From the NCBI RefSeq assembly GCF_019710745.1, contig NZ_JAHKJW010000016.1, positions 92,190-156,189 of the forward strand: a stretch of DNA of 64,000 nucleotides. The letters run 5' to 3'. The notes under the pieces are model-generated. The model was not told where the DNA came from and ran no database searches. It saw only the letters and a program-made list of their open reading frames with translations. Source of the stretch: Streptomyces beigongshangae (lineage in GTDB: Bacteria > Actinomycetota > Actinomycetes > Streptomycetales > Streptomycetaceae). A program made the position numbers and the translations under genes. Positions 23,356 to 32,600 of this stretch are shown here, piece after piece (within the stretch, counting starts at the first letter, position 1; each line of letters opens with the position of its first letter).

Positions 23356-23507
23356 ATGCCCTCTCCCAGGATCGTCAGGGTCGTGAAGCGCCCGCTCATC
23401 GTGGGTTCGATGGCATGACTGCGACAACATCCCGTACGGTCAAGGCGAGGTAAAATAGTTCAGCTCTTCGACCTCGATTCATGTCCATGAACTGCGCAAC
23501 GAGGTTG

Positions 23508-24293
23508 CTATCGCATCAGCTCCCCCGCGTTGACCAGCAACGACTGGCCCGTGATCGCCCTGGACCGGTCGGACGCCAGGAACGCCGCGGCGTCCGCCAC
23601 GTCCCCGTCCGTGGCCAGCTCCGGCAGCGCCATCCGGGAGGTCAGCCGCTCCAGCACCTCGGCCTCCGGCACGCCCTCGGTGCGTGCGGCGAACCGCACG
23701 TACGCCTCCACCGGCGGGCCCCACATCCAGCCCGGCAGCACGGTGTTCACCCGGATGCGGTGCGGTCCCAGCTCCCGCGCCAGGGAGTACATCGCGCTGG
23801 TCAGCGCGCCCTTCGAGGCCGCGTACGCCGCCTGCCGCACCTGGGAGGGGGCGGCGACGGACGACTGCGTCCCGATGACGACCACGGACCCGCCGCGCTC
23901 CTTCAGCGCGGGCAGGCAGGCGCGGGTCATCCGCAGCGTGCCGAGCAGGTTGACGTCGAGCACGGCCTGCCAGACGGTGAAGTCCGCGTCCTCCAGACCG
24001 CCGAAGTGGCTGTCCCACGCGGCCACGTGGACGACCGCGTCGAGTCGCCCGAACCGCTCGGCCGCGAGCGCGGCCAGCGCCTCGCACTGCCCCTCGTCGG
24101 TGATGTCCGTCGCCCGGTACGCGGTGTGCGCGCCGCCCGGGTCGAGTTCCGCGGCGGTCTTGGCGAGGTTGGCCTCCGTGCGCGCGCCGAGCACGGCGTT
24201 CCCGCCGTCCCGCACGACGGCCGCCGCGACCCGGTGTCCGAGTCCGGCCCCGACCCCCGAGACGACGACGGTCCTGCCCCGGAGCAACGACAT
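23508..24293 (-). CDS. Short-chain dehydrogenase/reductase
   Basis: 261 residues with the NAD(P) site near the N-terminus (SGVGAGLGHRVA, a variant of TGxxxGxG), the acidic turn ATDITDE, the Ser of IGTQSSVAA and the YxxxK pair in AAYAASKGAL, ending in LLVNAGELM. It is therefore a complete classical SDR. Asn of the usual NNAG motif reads VHVAA, a common variant. The substrate is unknown. It is divergent from the gene at 24385 with a perfect palindrome between them that recurs before two oxidoreductase operons at 54 and 57 kb, which suggests a shared catabolic regulon. Confidence 0.9.
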   Translation of the reverse strand: MSLLRGRTVVVSGVGAGLGHRVAAAVVRDGGNAVLGARTEANLAKTAAELDPGGAHTAYRATDITDEGQCEALAALAAERFGRLDAVVHVAAWDSHFGGLEDADFTVWQAVLDVNLLGTLRMTRACLPALKERGGSVVVIGTQSSVAAPSQVRQAAYAASKGALTSAMYSLARELGPHRIRVNTVLPGWMWGPPVEAYVRFAARTEGVPEAEVLERLTSRMALPELATDGDVADAAAFLASDRSRAITGQSLLVNAGELMR

Positions 24294-24320
24294 GTGCGGC
24301 CTCCCGGCTCTGGCGCCAGA

Positions 24321-24337
24321 TCTGACGGACCGTCAGA
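24321..24337. promoter_or_regulatory. Operator site A, perfect palindrome TCTGACGGACCGTCAGA
   Basis: 8-base arms around one central A, located 28 bases before the SDR start and 48 bases before the divergent gene. Its core CTGACG-N3-CGTCAG is repeated at 54288 and 57509. A TetR-family repressor is the likely binder by operator style. Confidence 0.75.
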
Positions 24338-24384
24338 GTAAGTGCGTCCGGAGGAGGACGGAAGGGAACGGGAGGGAGCGCACC

Positions 24385-25224
24385 ATGCCCGATGACACGC
24401 GCAGCGAGGTGTACGCGGAACTGGCCGCCGTCGGCCCGTACGGCGTGCGGCCCGGCCATGCCCTGATCACGATGGTGGAGCCGCACCCGGGCCACGAGCA
24501 CGCCTACAACCGCTGGTACGAGGACGACCACTACTACGCGGGTGCGATGGCGATGCCCTGGATGTACGCCGGCCGGCGCTGGGTCGCGACCCGCGACCTC
24601 CAGCTCCTGCGCTACCCCGGGAAGTCCGCGGTCGCCCGGCCGGTCACGGCCGGCTGCTACCTCTCGACGTACTGGATCACGGACGGCCGCCACGACGACC
24701 ACATGAAGTGGACCGTGGGCATCAACAGACGGCTGAACAGGGACGGGCGGGTCTTCCAGGACCGTACGCACGTCTTCACGGCGTTCCAGGAGCACGAGGC
24801 GACGGTGTACCGGGACGGGGCGGCGGGACCGCGCGACTTCCACGCGCTGGACCACCCGTACGCGGGACTGGTGCTGCAGGTCGTCGACGCCGGGTCCGCC
24901 GCGGAGCGGGGCGAGTTGCTGGAGTGGCTGCGGTCCCGCCACCTCCCCGGGCGCCTCGCGGGCTCCCCGGCCGCCATGGTCACCGTCTTCCGGCCGACCC
25001 CGCTGCCCGGCGACCGGATGTCGTACGTGAAGCAGGTCGAGGGCGTCGACACGCGGCTCACGTTGCTGTGGTTCCTGGAGGCGGATCCGCGGGAGTGCTG
25101 GGAGGAGTGGTTCACCGGGCTGGAGGAGCAGGTGGCCGGGGCGGGGACGGGGCGGGTGGAGCTGGTGGCGCCGTTCGTCCCGACGGTGCCGGGGACCGAC
25201 CGGTACGTCGACCGGCTGCGGTGA
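24385..25224 (+). CDS. Conserved hypothetical protein, dimeric alpha/beta-barrel type
   Basis: 279 residues, apparently two tandem ferredoxin-like (EthD/dimeric alpha-beta barrel) halves. The first has GHALITMVEPHPGHEHAYNR with WYEDDHYYAGAMAMP, and the second starts near AMVTVFRPTPLPGDRM. The NRWYEDDHYY stretch is striking and rich in residues able to bind a cofactor or metal, but no reaction can be named. The ATG at 24385 follows GGGAGGGAG. It shares the operator with the divergent SDR, so a joint role in degrading one compound is inferred. Confidence 0.7.
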   Translation: MPDDTRSEVYAELAAVGPYGVRPGHALITMVEPHPGHEHAYNRWYEDDHYYAGAMAMPWMYAGRRWVATRDLQLLRYPGKSAVARPVTAGCYLSTYWITDGRHDDHMKWTVGINRRLNRDGRVFQDRTHVFTAFQEHEATVYRDGAAGPRDFHALDHPYAGLVLQVVDAGSAAERGELLEWLRSRHLPGRLAGSPAAMVTVFRPTPLPGDRMSYVKQVEGVDTRLTLLWFLEADPRECWEEWFTGLEEQVAGAGTGRVELVAPFVPTVPGTDRYVDRLR

Positions 25225-25373
25225 ATCGGCCGACCGCCCGGCGGATCAGCCGACCCTCCGGCGGATCAGCCGGCCGCCCGGCGGATCGCCCGGTGAATCC
25301 ACGGGCTGTGCGCGGCATACACGGCGACAGGTGTTTGTTGTCCGACACACCTGTCGACGAGGGGGACTCGAAC

Positions 25374-25892
25374 ATGACCGCAGCACGTGCGTTACCGATC
25401 ACCGCGGCCCTGCTCACCGGTACGGTCGCGCTCTACATCGCACTCGTCGCATTCGGGAACATCACCGACTTCGACACCAACCAGCAGTTCGTCCAGCACG
25501 TACTCGCCATGGACACCACCTTCAAGGACGAGGACCTGATGTGGCGGGCCGTGGAGTCCGAGGTGCTCCAGAACGCCGCGTACGTGGCGGTCATCATCTG
25601 GGAGACGACGGCCGCGCTCGTCCTGATCTTCGGCACGTTCCTGTGGTTCCGGCGGGACCACGTCCAGGCCCGGCGGGTCTCCACCGTGGGGCTGCTGATG
25701 CTGATGCTGCTCTTCGGCGCGGGGTTCATCGCCATCGGCGGCGAGTGGTTCGCGATGTGGCAGTCGGAGGACTGGAACGGACTGGACGCGGCGATGCGGG
25801 TGTTCCTGCTGAGCGCGGCGGTGCTGATCGTGATCCACCTGCCGGGGGTGGACCGGGAGGGGGGTTCACCCGGCCCGGGCCGTGACGGCTAG
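25374..25892 (+). CDS. DUF2165 small integral membrane protein
   Basis: 172 residues with four transmembrane helices: ALPITAALLTGTVALYIALV; VAVIIWETTAALVLIFGTFL; VGLLMLMLLFGAGFIAIGGE; and AMRVFLLSAAVLIVIHL. The DUF2165 phrases FGNITDFDTNQQFVQHVLAMD and EWFAMWQSEDWNG are present. The function is unknown. The ATG at 25374 follows GGGGGAC. A set of tandem repeats (GGCGGATCAGCCG) fills the gap to the previous gene, so it probably has its own promoter. Confidence 0.9.
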   Translation: MTAARALPITAALLTGTVALYIALVAFGNITDFDTNQQFVQHVLAMDTTFKDEDLMWRAVESEVLQNAAYVAVIIWETTAALVLIFGTFLWFRRDHVQARRVSTVGLLMLMLLFGAGFIAIGGEWFAMWQSEDWNGLDAAMRVFLLSAAVLIVIHLPGVDREGGSPGPGRDG

Positions 25893-25912
25893 GAGTTTCC
25901 CCCGCCCTCCAG

Positions 25913-25962
25913 TACGTCATGAGTCACTACGTCACGAGTCAGTACGTCACGAGTACGTCATG
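25913..25962. repeat. Four TACGTCA units in tandem
   Basis: TACGTCAYGAGTCAS repeats with spacings 15, 15 and 11 bases. It lies between the 3' ends of two convergent genes, so a promoter role is unlikely. Confidence 0.85.
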
Positions 25963-26001
25963 TGCCGCGTTGACCCCGCGCTGTCGCCGCGGTCGCATGC
26001 T

Positions 26002-26034
26002 TGTCCCCCTCGGGTGGGGTACCGGAGGGGGACA
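26002..26034. terminator. Bidirectional terminator
   Basis: TGTCCCCCTC pairs perfectly with GAGGGGGACA around a 13-base loop, between the DUF2165 gene and the minus-strand STAND gene ending at 26076. Confidence 0.8.
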
Positions 26035-26075
26035 CATGTCACGGGGGCTTCGGCTGCCGTGCGCTGCCCGGGGAG

Positions 26076-28559
26076 TCAGCCGGTGGTGGTGTCCGGGGGT
26101 GTCCGCCCGGCCCGGCGCAGGTCCTCCGCGCTGCCCGCGGTGTCGCCCAGTGCGTGTCTCGTCCGGGCTCTCGTCAGCAGCGCCCAGGAGTAGTCGGGGA
26201 CCAGCTCGACGGCCCGGTCGAGGTCGGCCAGCGCCTCCTCGTACCGGCCCAGGTCGTACAGGGCTCCGCCTCGGCTCGCGAGGGCCGAGGCGTAGTCGGG
26301 TTTCAGGGCGACGGCCCGGCCCAGCTCGGCGACGGCCTCCTCGGAACGGCCGTCGAGCCGGTGGACGTCCCCCCGTTCCGACGCGACCCAGGGGCTGTCG
26401 GGTGCGATGCGGACCGCCCGGTCGAAGTCGGCGGACGCCTTGTCCGGTGCGCCCATGGCGCGGTGCAGGCGGGCCCTGCGCACCAGCGCCCAGAGGTGGT
26501 CCGCGTCGACGGCCAGGGCCCGGTCGAAGTCGGCGAGCGCCTCGTCGTACCGGCCGAGGGCGTGCCGGCACACGGCGCGGCCGGTCAGCGGCCCGGCGTC
26601 GGCCGGGTCGAGGGCGACGGCGCGGTCGAAGTCCGCGACGGCCTCCTCGAAGCGGCCCGCCAGCCGGTGGGTCTCCGCACGCCCGGCGATGATCCACACG
26701 GTGCCGGGGGCGAGTTCGTCCGCCCGGTCGAAGTCCGCCAGCGCCGCCGGCAGGTCGCCCAGCGCGTAGTGGGTGGAACCGCGGCCGTGGTGGGCCCGGG
26801 CGAGTCCGGGATCGAGCTCCAGGGCCCGGTCGTACTCCGCCAGGGCCCGCCGGTGCTCGCCGGCGTGGCGCAGTTCCCTGCCGCGCAGGGTGTGCGCCAG
26901 GGCCCGGCCGGCCGCGTCCGGGCCGGGGCGGGCCAGGAGCAGGTCCATCGCCCCGGCGATCCCGGCCGCCTCGTCGTCGAGGGCCTCGCCCAGCCGTGCG
27001 CCCCGTTCGGCGAGATCGGGGCTGTCCGTCGCCTCGCCCGCGTCCCGCAGCATCCGCGCCCAGCGGCCGCCGACGGCGCGGTCCTCGTGGCATGCCTCGA
27101 CCAGGGCGTGCAGGGCCGCGCCGAGCGCCGCGGAGGGCCGGGCGCAGAGCAGGTGGTAGGTCTCCTCCAGGAGGAGTTCGCGCCACTCCTCGTCCGCCCA
27201 CGGGTTCTCGTCCTCCCGCCCGGCCGCGGCCTCGGCCCGCCACCGCGCGAAGGCCGCCGCCAGCCGCCGGTGCCGCGCGGCCCACTCCCGCGGGGACCGG
27301 CGCCGCTCCAGGCGCAGCATCGGCGCCCGTACGACGTCGTGGTACCGCACCCGTGCCCCGCGCTCCGCGACGAACGGCAGCCCGGTCAGCCAGTCGTACA
27401 GCGCGTCCGCTCCGGCGTCGTCCGGGTGGTCGACCAGGACCCGGAACACGTCCGCGTCCAGGTGCCGGGGCAGCGCGCAGGTCCGGGCGACCTGGCGGCG
27501 GGCGTCGTCGGTCTCCCACTGCAGGAACCGTTTCACGGCGGTGGCGCTCGGGTCGCCCACGTCGTCCGGGTCGCCGGGGCGGGTCTCCGCGAGCGTCGAC
27601 ACGAGGACGGGCAGGCCGCCGGTGAGGCGCAGCACCTCCTTGACGACCGGTTCGGCCACGACCCCCTTCGCGGCGAGGAGGCCGCGGGCCTCGGGTTCGG
27701 TGAACGGCGCGAGCGGTACGTCCGCCACATGGCCCGTACCGCTCCAGCGGGCGGTGTCCAGGGGACGCTGTCCCGCGGTGACCACCACGACGGAGGCGGG
27801 CAGTCCGCCGTCCGCCTCGTGGCATGTGACCAGGTCGTGCAGCCACGGGTCGAGGAACGGTCCGGTCCGTTCGTACGCGTCGAGGAACAGGACGACGGAC
27901 GCGGTCGCGGAGGCGGCGGTGCGCAGTTCACGCAGCAGGACGGGGGTGAGCACCCGCTCCGGGGACATCACCAGTTCGATGTCGTCGGGGTTGCGGAAAC
28001 GGGCGCTCAGACCGGCGCGCAGACGGTCCGCGCCCTGGGCGAACAGGTCGGCGGGGAGGGCGCTCGTGAGGAGGCCGGCGCCCGGGACGACGGCCTCCGC
28101 GGCCGCGAGGCCGAGTCCGACGGCGGTCCGGCTGCCGGCCGAGGGGTCCGGGGGCGTCCCCTGCCCGGGGGCGAGCGCCGCCAGGGCGGCGGCCTCCGCC
28201 TCGTGCCGCCGCTCCCGGTACACGGCGAGCCGCCGCTCCAGCTCCTTCAACCGCCGCCCCTGTCCGGCGAACTGCCGGCACACCTCCGCCATCGCCTCCG
28301 GCACGCTCCCGGCACGTTCGTCGACGTACGCCGTCAGCGCGCCGCGTTCACGTGCGAGGTGCCGCAACTCCTGGACCAGGTAGGTCTTCCCGACCCCGGC
28401 GGTGCCGTGCACATGGAAGCGGAAGCGCCGCCCGGGGTCCCCGGCCGGGAGGTCGAGGTCCGCCAGGAACGCGGCCCGCTCGGCGTCCCGCCCGACGAAC
28501 CCGGCCCGGTTGCCCCGCTGAATCAGCTCCTGCCACGACACCCCTGCCGCCCGCACCAC
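26076..28559 (-). CDS. STAND/AAA-type ATPase with C-terminal TPR array
   Basis: 827 residues. The Walker A motif GTAGVGKT is at residues 52-59, directly after a VGRDAE entry motif. The Walker B-like VVLFLDAYE is near residue 225, and winged-helix-like segments follow to about 450. From about residue 545 to the end there are eight tetratricopeptide repeats of the form ADFDRAxxLDPxxxxAxxxRAxxxxxLG. Nucleotide-driven oligomerisation with TPRs as a ligand sensor is known for STAND proteins, some of which act in signalling or phage defence; no effector domain is visible, so the role is open. The GTG at 28559 has GGAGG 7 bases upstream. It is adjacent to a secreted lectin and another STAND protein. 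Confidence 0.82.
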   Translation of the reverse strand: MVRAAGVSWQELIQRGNRAGFVGRDAERAAFLADLDLPAGDPGRRFRFHVHGTAGVGKTYLVQELRHLARERGALTAYVDERAGSVPEAMAEVCRQFAGQGRRLKELERRLAVYRERRHEAEAAALAALAPGQGTPPDPSAGSRTAVGLGLAAAEAVVPGAGLLTSALPADLFAQGADRLRAGLSARFRNPDDIELVMSPERVLTPVLLRELRTAASATASVVLFLDAYERTGPFLDPWLHDLVTCHEADGGLPASVVVVTAGQRPLDTARWSGTGHVADVPLAPFTEPEARGLLAAKGVVAEPVVKEVLRLTGGLPVLVSTLAETRPGDPDDVGDPSATAVKRFLQWETDDARRQVARTCALPRHLDADVFRVLVDHPDDAGADALYDWLTGLPFVAERGARVRYHDVVRAPMLRLERRRSPREWAARHRRLAAAFARWRAEAAAGREDENPWADEEWRELLLEETYHLLCARPSAALGAALHALVEACHEDRAVGGRWARMLRDAGEATDSPDLAERGARLGEALDDEAAGIAGAMDLLLARPGPDAAGRALAHTLRGRELRHAGEHRRALAEYDRALELDPGLARAHHGRGSTHYALGDLPAALADFDRADELAPGTVWIIAGRAETHRLAGRFEEAVADFDRAVALDPADAGPLTGRAVCRHALGRYDEALADFDRALAVDADHLWALVRRARLHRAMGAPDKASADFDRAVRIAPDSPWVASERGDVHRLDGRSEEAVAELGRAVALKPDYASALASRGGALYDLGRYEEALADLDRAVELVPDYSWALLTRARTRHALGDTAGSAEDLRRAGRTPPDTTTG

Positions 28560-28712
28560 CGGTCCGCCTCCCCACCGCTCCGCGCCACGTCCGGCTCCCA
28601 GTCTGGATCAACCCGGTGTGAAAGGCCCAGGGGTTGACGGGTCACCCGTGAGCGACCGGACACGACGAGCGGTCTACCGGAGAACCCTGGCGGAAGCGGG
28701 TACGGGCCTTGC

Positions 28713-28752
28713 GCGGCGGGGCCGGGCGGAGCGCTCCGCCCGGCCCCGCCGC
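28713..28752. terminator. Perfect 40-base palindrome terminator after the lectin gene
   Basis: Arms of 20 bases without a single mismatch and with no loop bases left over, centred at 28732/28733. It lies 72 bases beyond the lectin stop codon and before the STAND gene start. Confidence 0.8.
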
Positions 28753-28823
28753 CTCCTGGGCGTCGCAAGCCGTGTCACACTCCGGTTCCGCAGATCACAG
28801 CCGCCCCCCGGGCGAGGTGCGGC

Positions 28824-29438
28824 TCACCACCAGCGTTGTCCGTCGCTACCGGTGTACTCCCACTGCAGGGCGTGCGCGCCGTCCTCGGTGCTGCTGCTCC
28901 CGATGGCCAGGTACTTGCCGCTGTTGTTGTTCCAGAAGAACTCGCCGCTCCATGTCCACTGCTGGCCCTTGCTCCCCGTGTAGTCCCACTGGATCGCGTG
29001 AGCGCCGTTGGCGGTACTGCTGGAACCTATGGCCAGGTACTTTCCACTCGCGGCGTTCTGGACGAAGTGACCGTCTATGTACCAGAGCTGTGCGTTGCTG
29101 TCGAGGCATTTCCACTGGATGGCGTGGGCCCCGTTCTCCTGGCTGCTGTTGCCGATCGCCAGGCACTTGTTGCTGTTCTTGTTGTGGATCCTCACGTATG
29201 TTCCCCGGGCGGCCGCTCCACCGTGACGGCGGACGGAGTCGGCTTTGAGGCGCGCGTCCTCCTCGGGGTTCTCCTGCTCGAACGCCTTCACCTCGGCCGC
29301 GGAGAGCTTCTGCACCGCGCCGGGTCCAGAAGGGTCGGCGGACTCCGCGGCGGTTGCCGGTGAGGCGAACGCAGGGCTCATCACCCCGCACAGGGCTGTG
29401 GCGATGACACCCGTGAGGAACTTGGCGGTTCGGGACAC
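28824..29438 (-). CDS. Secreted ricin-type beta-trefoil lectin
   Basis: 204 residues. A signal peptide comes first (SRTAKFLTGVIATALCGVM to about SPATAA), then a charged spacer of 45 residues (VQKLSAAEVKAFEQENPEED) and one ricin B-type beta-trefoil. The trefoil has three repeats marked by NSNKCLAIGNSSQENGAHA, SGKYLAIGSSSTANGAHAIQ and SGKYLAIGSSSTEDGAHALQ, each followed by Q-x-W-type endings. It likely binds galactose- or xylose-type glycans outside the cell. The GTG at 29438 has AGGAAGGA upstream. No catalytic domain is attached. A 30-base palindrome lies about 100 bases upstream. Confidence 0.9.
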   Translation of the reverse strand: MSRTAKFLTGVIATALCGVMSPAFASPATAAESADPSGPGAVQKLSAAEVKAFEQENPEEDARLKADSVRRHGGAAARGTYVRIHNKNSNKCLAIGNSSQENGAHAIQWKCLDSNAQLWYIDGHFVQNAASGKYLAIGSSSTANGAHAIQWDYTGSKGQQWTWSGEFFWNNNSGKYLAIGSSSTEDGAHALQWEYTGSDGQRWW

Positions 29439-29540
29439 GTACGTTCCTTCCTGTGAGAGCGGGACCGGCTCCGCACCCTGCGGAGCGGCCGTGTGCGGCG
29501 CGTGTTCCGGGAGCCCGCCGGCGGGACATCCCCGAAGCGC

Positions 29541-29570
29541 CGTGAGCACCCGTTCGAAGGGGTGCTCACG
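29541..29570. promoter_or_regulatory. 30-base near-perfect palindrome centred on TTCGAA
   Basis: CGTGAGCACC and GGTGCTCACG flank CGTTCGAAGG, with only one mismatched pair. It lies between the WD40 STAND gene end (29654) and the lectin start (29438). It may be the terminator of the former or an operator of the latter; no T-run follows. Confidence 0.5.
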
Positions 29571-29653
29571 ACGAGTCCACCGGGTGCGGGGTTGTTGCAC
29601 AGCCGTCTCCCGGGCATGAAACAAAGCGATCCGCGGGATCTTCGGAGCCGGGC

Positions 29654-32600
29654 TCAGCACGTCTTCCTGTACGGGACCTCCGGGATGTACGTCCGCCAGT
29701 CGGCGGCCGCCACGCCCCCGCCGGAGCGCTCGCACACGGCCTTGGCCACGAGGCCGGGGCCGACGGGGTGGGTGCGGGGCGGGGTGTGGGCGCCGCGCAC
29801 GGTCAGGGTTCTCCCGTCGCCGCTGAAAGCGAGGGACCGCACGGTGTCTCCCGTGGTGAGCAGGCCGTCTCCGAGGGGCTGGGCCGACGCGGTGTCCCAG
29901 AGCTGCACGGTGCCGCCGCCCGCGACGGCCAGGATGCGGCCGTCGGGGGAATAGGCCAGGGCGGAGACGGGCCGGGGTCCGCCGTCCCCCTCGTCGGCGG
30001 GGATTCCGGCGAACATGCTGACGCGTCGCTCGACCGCCCGGTCCCACAGGGTGACCCAGCCCGTCGCGTCCCCGGTCGCCACCCGGTCGGCGGTGTCCGG
30101 GCCGACCGCGACGGAGGTCAGCCGGCTGCCGTACAGCTCGTCCGGGCGGGACACCGGTGGGGTGTGCTCGGGGGCGTCGTTCCGCCAGTCCGGATCCAGG
30201 GCGGCCCCGAGATGGAGGGTGCGCGCCACGGAGGCCGAGGCGGACTGCCGCTCGATGTACCGGATCACCCTGCGCTCCGGGTCCAGACGTACGTCGGCGA
30301 CGCTCCGGCCCTTGAGGGGGTACCGGTAGACGGGTTCGGCGAGATCGCCGATCCGCCGTACGAAGATGTTCCGGTCGTCCGCGGTGACGAGGAACTCACC
30401 GCCGGGGGCGACGTCGTACGCTCTGCGGCCTCCGGTCCTCGGGACGGGCGGGAGCTCTCTGCCCGTGGTCAGGTTCCAGGTCCGTATCCGGGTGTCCGTG
30501 ACGATCATCAGGCTGTCCCTGTCCGGACGGAGAGGAAGGACGAAGGGAGGCATCCCGTAGACGTCGGGATCACGCGGGCCGCAGGCCAGGCGTACGACGG
30601 AGGCCCACCGTCCGGCGGCGCGCAACCGGCGGGTGCCGCGGCCGTCCAGGAGTTCCAGCTCGCCGGAGTTCCGGCACACCGCGCCGTGCCGGTCGTCCGG
30701 GTGATCGGCGGAGCGCATGACTCGTTCGGCCTCGTCCCGGGAGAGTTTGCGGTTCCGCCGCAGGTCCCACAGTCCGGCCGGCCGGTCCTGGGACCACAGG
30801 GAGAGGGTGTGGGCATTCGGTCCGAAATTGACCCCGATGTCGAAGAGCTCCTCCGAGAGACGGACCGACGCGCCGGACGTCAGGTCCCGCAGCTTCCAGC
30901 CGGCCGGCCCGTACAGCAGCACCCGTCGTCTGTCGGGGGAGATGTCGACCAGGTCCTCGTGCTTCCCGGTCCGTACCGTACCGGTCAGCCGATGACCGTC
31001 CAGGTCCCACACGTGTACGCGTCTCAGGCCGACGGTGACCATGGCGCGGCCGTCGGAGCTGAGGATCCGCTGGTCGGCGGTGCGTGCTCCGGGTTCGGTG
31101 AAGACGTCCTGCTCGCGCTGGGTCATCGCGCCCAGGAGCGCGGCCCGTGCCTGCAGCGTGGGGCTGATGCGCCAGGCGGCGACGCTGAGCCGCATGGCGG
31201 TCGACGGGTCGGCGTAGCGCATGCTCTCGGCGACCGACGCGACCCGGCGGGACGTGGCCTCGGCGAGCCGACGCTCGCCGTCCGTGTTCCGCTGCCACGC
31301 CACCACTGCGGCCAGCAGGGTGAGCACGGCCGCCACGGACAGGGCCGCGCGCAGTCGGCGCAGCCGCCTGGCCGTGTGTCCTGCCAGGCGCCGCTCCTGG
31401 TCACGGAGGGCGACAGCAGCGGTGAGGAACGCATGCTCCACCGCGGTCAGTTCATCCTGTTCGAGTTGTTCCTCGGCCGTGGTCAGCCGGCTGCCGCGGT
31501 ACAACGCACCCGGATCCCTGCCCAGTTCAGCCCATGTCTCGGCCGCCTCGGTCAGTCTCCGGTGGACGCGCAGGCGCTCCCGGTCCCGCTCGATCCAGTC
31601 GCGCAGCCGGGGCCAACCGGTGATCAGCGCCTCGTGGGCGAGGTCGACGGTGTCCTCGTGGAGGGTGACCAGGCGGGCACGGGCCAGCCGGTCCAGGACG
31701 AGTGCGACCTCGCCCGGTTCGTCGGCCGGGTCGAGTTCGGTCCGGGCGGCGGGGCGGCGGGTGTCCGGGGTGCCCTCGCCCGGGTTGATCAGGCGTAGCA
31801 GGATCCTCCGGGCGCAGTCGGCCTGGTGGGCGGACAGCCGGGTGCAGAGGTCTTCCGCGGTTCGGGCGACGGCGCCCTGGATACCGCCCGCCGCCTGGTA
31901 GGCGGCCAGGGTCACGGTACGGCCTGTGCGGCGACGCCAGGTCTCCAGCAGGGCGTGGGACATCAAGGGCAGGCCGCCCGGTTTCCCGCCTGCCTCTTCG
32001 ACGATCCTTGCGGTCAGTTCGCGCTCGACGATCAGTCCCATGGCAGCCGCCGGTCTGACGACGGCCTGGCGGAGTTCGGCCGGGCTCATGGGTCCGACGA
32101 GCAGGGTGGCGTCACGCAGCACTGCGGGCAGCGTGTGGTGCTCGGCGCAGCGGCCGAAGAAGTCGGCCCGTACCGCGATGACCACCCGCAGCCGACGCTC
32201 CGGATCCGCGGCGTTCACCAGCAGGTCGAGGAAGGCCGCGCGCTCGGCGGGGTCGACGCACAGGGTGAAGAGTTCCTCCAACTGGTCGACCACGACGACC
32301 GTGTCCCCGGGTTCCCGGCTCGCCGTCATCGATCCGCCGTGAGTGGAGAGGGGGTGGGGACCCGGGGTGAGGATCCTGATGGCCGCCGGCCGACGGTCCG
32401 GGGAGTCCTCCTTCCGCAGGACGGGGATCAGTCCTGCGCGCAGGAGGGAGGACTTGCCGCTGCCCGAGGCCCCGACGACCGCGACCAGCCGGTGGGCACG
32501 CACCCGCTCGGCGAGCTGAGCCACCAGCCGCTCCCGGCCGAAGAACAGCTCCCGGTCACCGGGTTCGAACCGGGCCAGACCCCGGTACGGCGCCCGCTCG

